A stretch of 64,000 nt of DNA, from contig JAHBUB010000015.1 in assembly GCA_019638285.1 (NCBI GenBank), positions 1 to 64,000 of the forward strand, given 5' to 3'. The position numbers were made by a program, and so were the translations under genes. Source of the DNA: Cyclobacteriaceae bacterium (lineage in GTDB: Bacteria > Bacteroidota > Bacteroidia > Cytophagales > Cyclobacteriaceae). Positions 34,451 to 43,551 of this stretch are shown one piece after another (positions within the stretch are counted from its first letter, which is position 1; each line of letters begins with the position of its first letter). The notes beneath the pieces are model-generated. The model saw nothing but the letters and a program-made list of their open reading frames with translations. It did no database searches and was not told where the DNA came from.

Positions 34451-35293
34451 TCAACTAACAATCTGCCTTTGTTCTCCCAACTCTTCAATTCCTGCCTCCA
34501 CCACATCTCCTGCTTTGAGATAAACAGGAGGATTAAAACCATGGCCTACACCCGAAGGTGTGCCTGTAGAAATCACATCGCCTGGCAGCAAGGTCATAAA
34601 CTGACTGATGTAATGCACCAAAAAAGGCATCTCGAAGATCATGTCATTGGTATTGTTGTCCTGCATCATTTTGCCATTCACTTTCGTCCACATGTGCAAA
34701 TTATTGAAGTCTGCAATTTCATCTTTGGTAACCAGGTAAGGACCCATAGGAGCAAAGGTATCACAGCCCTTTCCTTTTGTCCATTGTCCCAATCTTTCCA
34801 ATTGATATTCGCGCTCACTATAATCGTTGTGCAAACAAAATCCCGCCACATAATCCATGGCATCTTTTTCTTCTACATAGGAAGCTTTCTTTCCAATTAC
34901 AAAAGCCAGCTCCACTTCCCAATCTGTCTTCTTACTATTTCTGGGAAGAATAAGTCCATCATTAGGGCCAGTAAGTGCAGACGTGGCTTTAAGGAAAAAA
35001 ATAGGCTCACTAGGTAAGGGCATTTTCGTTTCAAAGGCATGCTTGGTATAGTTAAGTCCTACACCAATTATTTTAGAGGGCCTCTGAAAACAGACTCCCA
35101 ATCGTGTGCCTTCTTTTACAAAAGGAAGTGACCCCTTATTTTCATCTATCCAGATTTGCAATCTATTCAGTCCATTGGTTTCGAAAAATGCTTCGCCAAT
35201 ATCTTCACCAAAGGCAGAAGCATCGTATTTTTTATCATCTATCAATACCCCAAGTTGCTCTTTGCCTTTTTCACCAAATCGAAATAGTTTCAT
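34451..35293 (-). CDS. fumarylacetoacetate hydrolase (FAH) family protein
   Basis: A 280-residue enzyme of the FAH superfamily, which act on carbon-carbon bonds or decarboxylate 2-oxoacids. The barrel core begins at IIGVGLNYTKHAFETK. The metal ligands are in DWEVELAFVIGKKA (glutamates and aspartate), and DYSEREYQL and GTPSGVGHG complete the site. The length fits ureidoglycolate lyase or acylpyruvase-like members. The exact substrate cannot be read. It is monocistronic, with a palindromic repeat upstream. Confidence 0.87.
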   Translation of the reverse strand: MKLFRFGEKGKEQLGVLIDDKKYDASAFGEDIGEAFFETNGLNRLQIWIDENKGSLPFVKEGTRLGVCFQRPSKIIGVGLNYTKHAFETKMPLPSEPIFFLKATSALTGPNDGLILPRNSKKTDWEVELAFVIGKKASYVEEKDAMDYVAGFCLHNDYSEREYQLERLGQWTKGKGCDTFAPMGPYLVTKDEIADFNNLHMWTKVNGKMMQDNNTNDMIFEMPFLVHYISQFMTLLPGDVISTGTPSGVGHGFNPPVYLKAGDVVEAGIEELGEQRQIVS

Positions 35294-35325
35294 TTTAATA
35301 TTTAGTTAAAGATTTTCAACAGTGA

Positions 35326-35383
35326 CTTTGTAACTCCGCGTCTCTGCGGTTAATTTTTACCGCTAAGGCGCTAAGACGCAAAG
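35326..35383. repeat. palindromic intergenic repeat (CGCTAAG/CTTTG family)
   Basis: Two arms of 25 bases, starting CTTTG and ending CGCAAAG, match at 17 of 25 positions around a TAATTTTT loop. The words CTGCGGTTAA, GGCGCTAAG and ACGCAAAG are shared with the repeats inside the nuo operon. It lies between yifB and the FAH-family gene. Confidence 0.72.
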
Positions 35384-35387
35384 CTAT

Positions 35388-35433
35388 CATCACATCAACT
35401 CATCATTTATCAACTCATCAACTCATCACCACA
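35388..35433. repeat. short imperfect tandem repeats of ATCAACTC
   Basis: The octamer ATCAACTC or close variants (CATCAACTCATCA, TCACATCAAC) recur about five times in 46 bases, directly before the yifB stop codon. It looks like a simple-sequence tract produced by slippage. Confidence 0.5.
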
Positions 35434-36972
35434 TCAACCAGCCCATCCTTCTCTATCCAAACTTCTGTATTGAATGGCTTCTGCGAGATGTTCAATTTTT
35501 ATTTCTTCACTCCCTGCAAGATCAGCAATGGTGCGCGATACTTTTAATATTCTGTCGTACGCTCTGGCTGAAAGACCCAGTCTCTCCATGGCCGTTTTTA
35601 ATAATGCACGACCGGCATCATTGATCTCACATACTTTTTTTACCATGCTCGATCCCATCATGGCGTTACAATACACCTCTGGGTTACCCTCATACCGTTT
35701 CGCCTGAATTTCCCTGGCAGCCACCACCCGTTTCCTGATTTCCTCACTACTTTCAGATTTTCGCTGCGATGTCATTTCATCAAAACTCACTGGCACCACT
35801 TCTACATGTAAATCAATGCGATCCAATAAAGGCCCACTCACTTTGCTTAAGTAGCGTTGCACTACACCAGGTGCGCATACACATTCTTTTTCCGGGTGGT
35901 TGTAATAACCACACGGGCAAGGATTCATACTAGCGATGAGCATAAAGTTGGCTGGATATTCAATGGAAACCTTGGCCCTTGAAATAGTCACTCTTCGCTC
36001 TTCCATCGGCTGGCGCATCACCTCCAGCACTGTTCTTTTAAATTCCGGCAATTCATCCAAAAACAAAACGCCATTGTGCGACAATGAAATTTCTCCCGGT
36101 TGTGGATTACCTCCACCACCCACAAGGGCCACATCCGAAATAGTATGATGCGGAGACCGGAAAGGACGATTGGTAATCAATGCATCGTTGGCGCCCAATC
36201 TGCCCGCTACTGAATGAATCTTGGTTGTTTCTAACGCTTCATTTAAAGTCAGCGGTGGAAGAATGGAGGGCAATCGCTTGGCAAGCATGGTTTTTCCTGC
36301 TCCCGGTGGCCCGATCATGATGGCATTGTGACCACCTGCTGCTGCAATCTCCAATGCTCTTTTAATATTCCCTTGTCCTTGCACATCTTTAAAATCACTC
36401 TCGTACGTATTCAGCTGTTCATTGAAGACTTCTCGTGTGTCGATAATGAGTGGATCAATCTGAATCTTATTCGTAAAGAAATCAATTGCTTCTTTTAATG
36501 TCTCTACGCCAATTACATTTAACTTATTGACAATAGCTGCCTCTCGCGCATTGGCTTTGGGCAAAACAATTCCTTTAAAATTCTCTTTTCGGGATTGAAT
36601 GGCAATAGGCAATGCCCCTCTGATCGGGCGAAGGATACCATCGAGCGACAGCTCTCCCATGATGACATATTGATCCAGTTTCTCAATGGATGCCTGGCCG
36701 GAGGCCTGAAGAATACTTAGGGCAATGGGCAAGTCATAAGCAGACCCTTCCTTTCGCACATCAGCAGGTGCAAGATTGACAACTACTTTATTGCGTGGCA
36801 TATAGTAGCCCAATCCCTTCAAGGCAGACTCTACCCGATGTTGGCTTTCTTTTACTGCATTGTCGGGGAGGCCGCTCATCCAGAATTTATTGCCTTGGAT
36901 AATATTCACTTCGACCGTAATGGTTTGTGCGTCTACACCATGCACTGCGCTACCAAAGGTTTTTGCTACCAT
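35434..36972 (-). CDS. comM: YifB/ComM family Mg-chelatase-like AAA+ ATPase
   Basis: A 512-residue AAA+ protein. The N-terminal Lon-like substrate domain (residues 1-170) is followed by the AAA+ core with Walker A GPPGAGKTMLAKRLPS and Walker B VLFLDELPEF, a cysteine cluster CPCGYYNHPEKECVC that may bind zinc, and the C-terminal Mg-chelatase region. ComM orthologues act as hexameric helicases that promote branch migration during natural transformation. The length and start agree with the family; a role in transformation in this organism is an inference. Confidence 0.9.
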   Translation of the reverse strand: MVAKTFGSAVHGVDAQTITVEVNIIQGNKFWMSGLPDNAVKESQHRVESALKGLGYYMPRNKVVVNLAPADVRKEGSAYDLPIALSILQASGQASIEKLDQYVIMGELSLDGILRPIRGALPIAIQSRKENFKGIVLPKANAREAAIVNKLNVIGVETLKEAIDFFTNKIQIDPLIIDTREVFNEQLNTYESDFKDVQGQGNIKRALEIAAAGGHNAIMIGPPGAGKTMLAKRLPSILPPLTLNEALETTKIHSVAGRLGANDALITNRPFRSPHHTISDVALVGGGGNPQPGEISLSHNGVLFLDELPEFKRTVLEVMRQPMEERRVTISRAKVSIEYPANFMLIASMNPCPCGYYNHPEKECVCAPGVVQRYLSKVSGPLLDRIDLHVEVVPVSFDEMTSQRKSESSEEIRKRVVAAREIQAKRYEGNPEVYCNAMMGSSMVKKVCEINDAGRALLKTAMERLGLSARAYDRILKVSRTIADLAGSEEIKIEHLAEAIQYRSLDREGWAG

Positions 36973-37054
36973 GAAAAATTAGTTGCCTGAACGTGAGTAT
37001 AGGATTTTTCAAGCTTAATTCATAGTCGGATTACGACTTTGAGTGGAAATGTAA

Positions 37055-37633
37055 CTAGCTAACCTGCTTCTCAATCAGTAGAATGAGAATATGGATGATT
37101 TTGATATGCACTTCTTGTATGCGATCCGAAAAACCAACATGGGACACGATAATATTTACGTCAGCCATACTTGCCAGCTTACCCCCATCTTTTCCACTAA
37201 GGGCAATTACCATCATGCCTCGTTCTTTGGCCGCTTTTACGGCATTGAGAATATTTGAAGAATTGCCGCTGGTACTGATCGCTAATAACACATCGCCCTC
37301 CCTTCCCAGTGCTTCTACATATCTAGAAAAAATATATTCAAACCCATAGTCATTGCCCACACAGGTAATGTGCGCTGGATCTGAAATAGAGAGTGCGGGT
37401 AAGGCCTTACGGTCGCTGCGAAATCTACCTGAAAGTTCCTCCGCAAAATGCATGGCATCGCAATTCGAACCTCCATTGCCACAGGACATGATTTTATTAC
37501 CTGATTGAATAGCCGACACCATCATTGAAGCTGCTTCTTCAATACTATTAAGTGCTTCGGACGATTGAAGGAAATTATATAACGTGAGCGCTGCCTGACC
37601 TAATTCTTCCCTAATGATTTTTTGAGCATCCAT
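37055..37633 (-). CDS. gmhA: D-sedoheptulose-7-phosphate isomerase
   Basis: A 192-residue SIS-domain isomerase that makes D-glycero-D-manno-heptose 7-phosphate, the first step of LPS heptose synthesis. The motifs [19 protein letters not shown] (substrate phosphate loop) and [14 protein letters not shown] are intact. Its start is 2 bases from the stop of the small membrane protein upstream on the same strand. With the MsbA-type transporter and the Wzi-like barrel nearby, it points to surface polysaccharide synthesis. Confidence 0.9.
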   Translation of the reverse strand: MDAQKIIREELGQAALTLYNFLQSSEALNSIEEAASMMVSAIQSGNKIMSCGNGGSNCDAMHFAEELSGRFRSDRKALPALSISDPAHITCVGNDYGFEYIFSRYVEALGREGDVLLAISTSGNSSNILNAVKAAKERGMMVIALSGKDGGKLASMADVNIIVSHVGFSDRIQEVHIKIIHILILLIEKQVS

Positions 37634-37635
37634 GT

Positions 37636-37965
37636 TTATTTGGTGTCCGATTCAGAATCGGGCTCAGGCTGTGGCTTATTTGCCTCTTGCAGATCATACA
37701 CTTTTGCCTTAAGGTTATTAACCTCAAAATTCATTGCTGCTTGCTCTTTCTCTAAGGATTTTGCCAACCGCCAAGACCATATGACATCTGTCACGAATAA
37801 CACCAATCCCAAAATGGCTCCATATTTAAATAAATGCAGTACACCATATAAGCTTGTCAGTACACTCAAATCTTGCTTTTGTGCATCTACATAGCTTGTG
37901 ATTGCAAGTACAACCAGATGGTAGGCCCCAAAAATAGTAAAGAAGATAACTCGTCTTTTGTTCAT
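37636..37965 (-). CDS. small two-helix membrane protein with coiled-coil tail
   Basis: A 109-residue protein of unknown function. Two hydrophobic helices (residues about 5-24 and 41-62) precede a predicted coiled coil ([19 protein letters not shown]) and a polar tail ending EPDSESDTK. An upstream frame exists from a TTG at 37986, but the ATG at 37965 is more convincing. It is translationally close to gmhA (2-base gap), suggesting a role in the same envelope process. Confidence 0.7.
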   Translation of the reverse strand: MNKRRVIFFTIFGAYHLVVLAITSYVDAQKQDLSVLTSLYGVLHLFKYGAILGLVLFVTDVIWSWRLAKSLEKEQAAMNFEVNNLKAKVYDLQEANKPQPEPDSESDTK

Positions 37966-38066
37966 TCCCAGCACGTTAGTCAACAAACTTAGGCTTTTTC
38001 ACATAAACCAAAAATGCAATATCTACGAAAACCATGCATCGGGCGGGGAAGTGGATTAATCAATCG

Positions 38067-39896
38067 TTAATTATCATTATTTTGAAAATCACTCAGCTTG
38101 CGATATACGCCATCTTTTTGGGTTAGTTCAGCATGAGTACCCCTCTCCACTATTCCACCATCCTGAATAACCACTATTTCATCAGCATGCTGAATGGTGC
38201 TCAGCCGATGAGCAATTACGATAGAGGTTCTATTCTTCATTAAATTGAACAAGGCCTCTTGCACTAGTTTTTCAGACTCTGTATCAAGCGCACTGGTGGC
38301 TTCATCCAAGATCAATATGGGTGGATTTTTCAATACGGCCCTTGCGATGCTTAGTCGCTGTCTTTGCCCACCAGAAAGCTTTGATCCACGTTCCCCTATG
38401 ATGGTGTCATATCCATTCTCTGATTGCATAATAAAATCATGGGCATTGGCCACTTTGGCTGCAGCAATCACGTCCTGCTCAGAAGCTTTTGGGCTTCCAA
38501 AACAGATATTGTTAAAAATGGTATCGTTAAACAAAATAGATTCCTGGGTAACGATGCCCAATTGATTTCTTAGTGAAGTTATGTTGTATCTGGTGAGCGC
38601 ATGTCCATCGATTTTCACCTCTCCCTCAGTGGGGTCATAAAATCGCGGCACCAAATCTGCCAGTGTCGACTTACCACCACCAGAAGGTCCCACCAGAGCA
38701 ATCATTTTTCCTTTAGGTATTTTGAGATTAATATTTTTCAAAACACGCTCTGAGTTATAGGCAAACGACACATTGATAAATTCAATCTCGCTTTGAAATT
38801 GTTCTATTGTGATCGCATCAGGAGGACTCTGAATTAACGGTTCTGTATCAATGGTTTCAAAAATTCTATTTGCAGATGCAGTTCCCTTTTGCAAAGCTGT
38901 AATCCCATTTGAAAATGCTTTGGCTGGTTGAATAATCATAGAGAAAATTGCTAGAAATCCTAGAAAAGTCTCTGGAGCTAAGCTTGAATCTTTACTAAGC
39001 ACCATATTACCACCAAAGAAAATAATTCCAGCGACTATCATAACCCCCAACGTTTCAGAGACCGGAGAAGCCAATTCGTTTTTATACGACATAGATTTAC
39101 TCACCTTTCGATAATAATCTGATTCCTCTTCCATCTTACGAATAATAAAACCGCGCGCATTAAATGCCTTTACCACTCGCATGCCCCCAAATGTTTCATC
39201 CAGAATATTTACAATTCTACCCAGCGACTCCTGACTTTGCTTTGCTTGTCGTTTCAATCTCTTAATGATCTCAGCGAGTACCCCGCCTATCACCGGTAAC
39301 ACGATCAATGTAAAGAACGTGAGCTTAGCAGAAATAATAAATAGCATCACAAAATAAACGATAATTGTAATGGGCTCTTTCAGTACGGCCTTAAGGCTAT
39401 TCATAACGGCCGCTTCCACTTCTTGAACATCATTGGTAAATCTAGAAATAAGATCACCCTTTCGCTCGCTGTTAAAAAATCCGATGTGGAGTCTTGAGAC
39501 ATTACTAAAAATATCAAGTCTAATATTTCTTACTAGGTCTACCCGAATCTTAGTTGCTACAACACGCTCTAAGAACCTAAAAGCATTGGCTAGAAAAACG
39601 CATAGCACAATCAGACCACACACAAACAGCAAGGCATTGAGTGAACCATTCTCCTGTATGATTAATCGAAAATAATGATTGAACACACCCACTACATAAT
39701 CTGACGATAGGCTAAAGTCTGGAAGTACCGGAACAGGATCATTGATGTTGCGGCTAAACAACACTTGAAGCATCGGGATGACCAAAACGATATTGAAGGC
39801 GCCAAAAATAATTCCCAGTATGGAAAACAAAAAAAACAAAACCAGTCTGCTTTTTATTTTTGGTGTATAGTTGAGAATGCGGAGGAAGGTCTTCAT
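38067..39896 (-). CDS. MsbA-type ABC exporter (fused permease-ATPase)
   Basis: A 609-residue half transporter. Residues 1-330 hold six transmembrane helices, and the C-terminal ATPase has Walker A GPSGGGKSTL, signature LSGGQRQRLSIARAV and Walker B ILILDEATSALD. It resembles MsbA lipid A flippases and related lipid or polysaccharide exporters. A TTG precedes the preferred ATG at 39896, which lies 3 bases after the stop of the Wzi/RemB-like gene, so the two are one unit. The substrate is not known, but the context suggests an envelope lipid or glycan. Confidence 0.88.
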   Translation of the reverse strand: MKTFLRILNYTPKIKSRLVLFFLFSILGIIFGAFNIVLVIPMLQVLFSRNINDPVPVLPDFSLSSDYVVGVFNHYFRLIIQENGSLNALLFVCGLIVLCVFLANAFRFLERVVATKIRVDLVRNIRLDIFSNVSRLHIGFFNSERKGDLISRFTNDVQEVEAAVMNSLKAVLKEPITIIVYFVMLFIISAKLTFFTLIVLPVIGGVLAEIIKRLKRQAKQSQESLGRIVNILDETFGGMRVVKAFNARGFIIRKMEEESDYYRKVSKSMSYKNELASPVSETLGVMIVAGIIFFGGNMVLSKDSSLAPETFLGFLAIFSMIIQPAKAFSNGITALQKGTASANRIFETIDTEPLIQSPPDAITIEQFQSEIEFINVSFAYNSERVLKNINLKIPKGKMIALVGPSGGGKSTLADLVPRFYDPTEGEVKIDGHALTRYNITSLRNQLGIVTQESILFNDTIFNNICFGSPKASEQDVIAAAKVANAHDFIMQSENGYDTIIGERGSKLSGGQRQRLSIARAVLKNPPILILDEATSALDTESEKLVQEALFNLMKNRTSIVIAHRLSTIQHADEIVVIQDGGIVERGTHAELTQKDGVYRKLSDFQNNDN

Positions 39897-39899
39897 CAA

Positions 39900-41588
39900 T
39901 TAAAAGTCGTACAGCCTGTGGCCGATATTCCACCGCAAAGCTAAGGAAGTTATTGTAGTATTGTTTCTTTTAGATATGGCAGGCGCATTCTGATCTCTTC
40001 GTATTAAACTAAAATCAACGAACAGGTTATGTTTAAGCATGTAAGAGGCTGTAAAATCCGCATAAAGTATTTTAGTGGAAATTCCCTGTCCGATGTTGTT
40101 ACCGAAGTCCTGCACTTTCGTGGAATTGCCCTTTAACAAATCACTGCCCCAATTAACACCCGTAGTGTCGCGCCCTACTTCCGAGTAGATCGCTTTTGCC
40201 ACAAAATTAAGTTTGGGCAACGGCTGATAGCGTACTATCCCTATTAGTTCTTTGAAATTAGCACCGAGCGGATGTGCAAATGGCTGCCTGTAGTTGGTGT
40301 AACTACCATATTGTGTATTATGTGAATACGTGTATGGTCTTACCACATTGGCTTCCAATTGCATGTCAAGGTTATTGACACCGACAACATCAATATATTT
40401 TAGTCCACCCTGTAACGCGAATTTATTCGCCCACCAGCCATTGCCTTCTTTTAGCCTGTCGAGTAAAAACTCATCGAACACTATCTGTCCGTAAGCAGAG
40501 AGTCCTTTTGTGATTATCCATTTAAAATCCATTCCTAAAATCACATTGTCACTACTACCAAATTGCTGTTCGATGGCTCTGTAAAAAATGACCGGATTAA
40601 GATAACTGAGATCAAATGTATTATTGTTCAGACTATCTTTTGGGCTAAAAACAACAGACTCAAAAAAACCAAGGTTAAATTTCTTTCCAATATTGATGCT
40701 GGCGTGATGGAAGGCCATGAACTTTTCTGGATACCTTCGCCTTCCGCTTCCCGATCCTCCAATTGTTCCGGGTGCATCCGCAGCCACTCTGTTTAATTGG
40801 AATAAATAATTCAGTTTCCACACTTTGACATTGGCGCGCAGGAAAAGTGTGGGGGGTGCATAATCAGAGAAGATGAGCGATCGATAGCCGTTACCAATAA
40901 ATGTTTTGCCATTCCCAAACTGCATGTAAATATGCTTACTGATATTAAAATCGATGTAAGCCCTGGCCTGAAAATAGTCCGCTCCATTATTTTTATAATT
41001 CTTCCAGAATCCTTCATGCGGTACCACAGGATTTTGTGCAATGCCATCACGAACATACAACGGAAGTCGCGCCTGGTTGTCGGTAAGAAAAGTATAGAAA
41101 CCAATTTTTCTATCGATCATCCCTTGAATCTCCACTCCTCGGGAATTAAGGTACAACGATTCTCCAGCCTGGTTATCCTGGCCAAAACTGGCATACAGTA
41201 CCGGGTTTACATGGATGTCAAACTCAGGCAGATCAGCATATAAAAAATCTGACTTCTTTTTATAAATATGTTTGAGTACAGGTTTCTTACTTTCGTTGGT
41301 TTGGGAATGGCTCCATTCCCAACTATCATTTCGTAAATATTGATAATTAAATTGGTCGGCCAACGAACCAAAAACACTATTGGTTGCATTCAGGGTGTCA
41401 ACAAACGCAACAATAGCATCTCTTTTGTAAGGCTTGACGGAGGTAAACAACTGAGAAGCCACATGACCCGATTTTATTTCGTACCGGTCAATCCAATGGT
41501 AATAGTCTTCATTGAGGGGGGCGTTGGTGCTTTGAGCAAATACATTGCAAGCCTGAAACACTACTAAAAGGAGGGCTAAATACTTCAT
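39900..41588 (-). CDS. Wzi/RemB-like outer-membrane beta-barrel protein
   Basis: A 562-residue exported barrel with signal peptide KYLALLLVVFQACNVFAQ. A short N-terminal domain (residues about 25-110) precedes an extended run of amphipathic strands ending in a phenylalanine (HRLYDF). The plan fits capsule assembly protein Wzi and the gliding-motility protein RemB of Bacteroidota. It is encoded directly upstream of an MsbA-like exporter. A capsule or surface-polysaccharide attachment role is inferred. Confidence 0.72.
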   Translation of the reverse strand: MKYLALLLVVFQACNVFAQSTNAPLNEDYYHWIDRYEIKSGHVASQLFTSVKPYKRDAIVAFVDTLNATNSVFGSLADQFNYQYLRNDSWEWSHSQTNESKKPVLKHIYKKKSDFLYADLPEFDIHVNPVLYASFGQDNQAGESLYLNSRGVEIQGMIDRKIGFYTFLTDNQARLPLYVRDGIAQNPVVPHEGFWKNYKNNGADYFQARAYIDFNISKHIYMQFGNGKTFIGNGYRSLIFSDYAPPTLFLRANVKVWKLNYLFQLNRVAADAPGTIGGSGSGRRRYPEKFMAFHHASINIGKKFNLGFFESVVFSPKDSLNNNTFDLSYLNPVIFYRAIEQQFGSSDNVILGMDFKWIITKGLSAYGQIVFDEFLLDRLKEGNGWWANKFALQGGLKYIDVVGVNNLDMQLEANVVRPYTYSHNTQYGSYTNYRQPFAHPLGANFKELIGIVRYQPLPKLNFVAKAIYSEVGRDTTGVNWGSDLLKGNSTKVQDFGNNIGQGISTKILYADFTASYMLKHNLFVDFSLIRRDQNAPAISKRNNTTITSLALRWNIGHRLYDF

Positions 41589-41769
41589 TTTTTAAATTTC
41601 GAGAGATAAAAGAACTCTTTCAATCGAATTTGGCCCATTTTACATGGGTCAATCATCCTCGAGAAACCAGTTAAATAAGCTGAAAGCACTCCTATTGACA
41701 GTTAACTTGTAATTTTAACGCAAAATACCATCATTTTAGGTCCTCGACAATTTATGATGTACCAAGGCC

Positions 41770-41799
41770 TTGTAAATAGGCTCCAGTTCCTTATTTTTG
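41770..41799 (+). promoter_or_regulatory. candidate promoter of rpmE2
   Basis: TTG at 41770-41772 and TATTTTTG at 41792-41799 are separated by 19 bases, a full match to the Bacteroidota TTG-N19-TAnnTTTG pattern. The implied 5' leader to the ATG at 41824 is about 18 bases. Confidence 0.6.
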
Positions 41800-41823
41800 C
41801 AATCCGAAAAGAAAAAAACAGCT

Positions 41824-42072
41824 ATGAAGAAGGAGATACATCCGGCATATAAAGAGGTTATTTTTTGGGATACCTCATGCGATTTTAAGTTTTTGACCCG
41901 TTCTACCCTGATTTCAGATGAGACTGACAAATGGACCGATGGCAAAGAATATCCTGTAATTAAGGTGGAGGTAAGTTCTGCCTCTCATCCATTCTACACC
42001 GGCAAGAAGATGTTCATGGACACAGCTGGTCGTGTGGAGAAATTCCAAAAGAAATACGGAAAGAAAGCGTAA
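41824..42072 (+). CDS. rpmE2: 50S ribosomal protein L31, type B (zinc-free)
   Basis: An 82-residue ribosomal protein. [20 protein letters not shown] and [12 protein letters not shown] are the usual L31 motifs, and the CxxC zinc ligands of type A L31 are absent. An upstream in-frame start (ATG at 41797) is visible but would add nine unlikely residues and lies on the -7 element. It is monocistronic, with a strong terminator. Confidence 0.95.
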   Translation: MKKEIHPAYKEVIFWDTSCDFKFLTRSTLISDETDKWTDGKEYPVIKVEVSSASHPFYTGKKMFMDTAGRVEKFQKKYGKKA

Positions 42073-42096
42073 GCATTTCAATCTTATTATTATATC

Positions 42097-42128
42097 AGAA
42101 AGGTCTCCGAACGAGACCTTTCTTTTTT
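42097..42128 (+). terminator. terminator after rpmE2
   Basis: AGAAAGGTCT and AGACCTTTCT pair around a CCGAACG loop and are followed by a T tract. Confidence 0.88.
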
Positions 42129-42151
42129 GTACGCTGCCTCAAATACCAATT

Positions 42152-42264
42152 TCGTCATTGCGAACTGAAGGATAAGTACGAGGGCAGGGTGAAGCAATCT
42201 CCTAAATTAACATTCATTCATCGGTTTGAAGATTGATTCGGTCGTTCCTCCCTCGCAATGACGA
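42152..42264. repeat. 113-bp palindromic repeat with TCGTCATTGCGA ends
   Basis: The ends TCGTCATTGCGA (42152-42163) and TCGCAATGACGA (42253-42264) are perfect inverted copies. Inside, GAAGCAATCTC on the left faces GAAGATTGATTC on the right, so the arms are imperfectly complementary over a longer distance. Hairpin elements with this wording are widespread in intergenic regions of diverse bacteria. Confidence 0.75.
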
Positions 42265-42359
42265 CTTATTTTTAAGACAGCTTTTCTTTTTGCCTCAAAT
42301 CTTTATTTTTAATGCCTTTATTGTGGTGATCATTCTTGTTGGCCTCCTATTTTTACATT

Positions 42360-43544
42360 ATGAATTTAATCCTCTTTGACGATCCATCCATTCGCCAGGA
42401 TCTTTCACCTTTTACCTTTACACGACCGATATCTGAAATGAGGGTGGGAATCCTCACCATCACTGAAAAATGGGAAAAACACCTCAGCACCAAAGCTTCC
42501 TTTTATACTGCTGAATACCTCTCTGAAAAGTATCCTGGCAAAAGCACCAATGACAACCTTTTTGTAAATGGAGCCATATGCCCGAATGATTCATTGGTAA
42601 AGATCATTGAGAAATTAAAAGAAGAAGAGGCCATTTCAAAAAACGGAATCTTGATTGCCGCCCGAACCAAAAGTACTTCTTTTGATAATGTAAAAGTGAT
42701 TGCATACGAAGGTGAAATTATTCTGATTGATCAGCTCTGGAAAATTTTTCAGTACAATGGTGATCAGATCAAATTAGATTTTGATTTGCTTACGCACGGA
42801 AGAAAATCAAATGAATTTAATGATACCCATACCATTCTATATGGCCAACTGGGGAAAGATATTTTTATAGAGGAGGGTGCCATCATTAAAGCAGCGGTTC
42901 TCAATGCAGAAAACGGTCCCATCTATATTGGTAAAAACACACAAGTTCAGGAAGGCGCCTTGATCAGAGGTCCATTTGCACTGTGCGAAGGTTCGCATGT
43001 AAATATGGGCGCTAAGATTCGTGGGGACTCCACAGTGGGGCCCTATTCAAAAGTAGGTGGAGAAATAAGCAACTCCGTGATTTTTGGTTTCAGTAACAAA
43101 GGACATGATGGTTTTTTAGGAAACTCAGTAATTGGCGAATGGTGTAACCTTGGTGCCGATACGAATACCTCCAATCTGAAGAACAATTACGAAAACATAA
43201 AAATATGGAATTATAAAAAAGAGGGCTTTAAAGATACAGGTCTTCAGTTTTGTGGTTTAATTATGGGCGATCACAGTAAATGTGGCATCAATACCATGTT
43301 TAATACAGGTACAGTTGTTGGAATTGGATGTAATATTTTTGGAGATGGGTTTCCGCGCACATTTATTCCCTCATTTTCCTGGGGAGGAGCAGCTGGCTTT
43401 ACCACGTTTCAATTAAACAAAATGCTGGATACTGCCGGCAAAGTTTTTGAAAGGAGAGGCAGAATATTAGAGGCTTTCGATAAAGAAATTTTGCAACATC
43501 TTTTCGAATCCACTGCTGTCAACCGTGTGTGGGAAAAAAGATAG
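42360..43544 (+). CDS. GlmU-like sugar nucleotidyltransferase with left-handed beta-helix
   Basis: A 394-residue protein. The N-terminal half resembles a nucleotidyltransferase fold but lacks the usual GxGTRxxP loop and begins NLILFDDPSIRQDLSPFTFTRP. The C-terminal half (residues about 160-330) has hexapeptide repeats such as IFIEEGAIIKAAVL and VNMGAKIRGDSTVGPYSKVG, forming a left-handed beta-helix as in GlmU. Bacteroidota annotations call it GlmU family protein. The start at 42360 is preferred over 42336. It sits 7 bases before holB. Its role as a true N-acetylglucosamine-1-phosphate uridylyltransferase is doubtful. Confidence 0.82.
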   Translation: MNLILFDDPSIRQDLSPFTFTRPISEMRVGILTITEKWEKHLSTKASFYTAEYLSEKYPGKSTNDNLFVNGAICPNDSLVKIIEKLKEEEAISKNGILIAARTKSTSFDNVKVIAYEGEIILIDQLWKIFQYNGDQIKLDFDLLTHGRKSNEFNDTHTILYGQLGKDIFIEEGAIIKAAVLNAENGPIYIGKNTQVQEGALIRGPFALCEGSHVNMGAKIRGDSTVGPYSKVGGEISNSVIFGFSNKGHDGFLGNSVIGEWCNLGADTNTSNLKNNYENIKIWNYKKEGFKDTGLQFCGLIMGDHSKCGINTMFNTGTVVGIGCNIFGDGFPRTFIPSFSWGGAAGFTTFQLNKMLDTAGKVFERRGRILEAFDKEILQHLFESTAVNRVWEKR

Positions 43545-43551
43545 ATAAGAA

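Noticed and set aside
35388-35433. Possible CRISPR-like or regulatory tandem array before the yifB stop
   Set aside because: The units are about eight bases and imperfect, without spacers; it is a simple-sequence tract.
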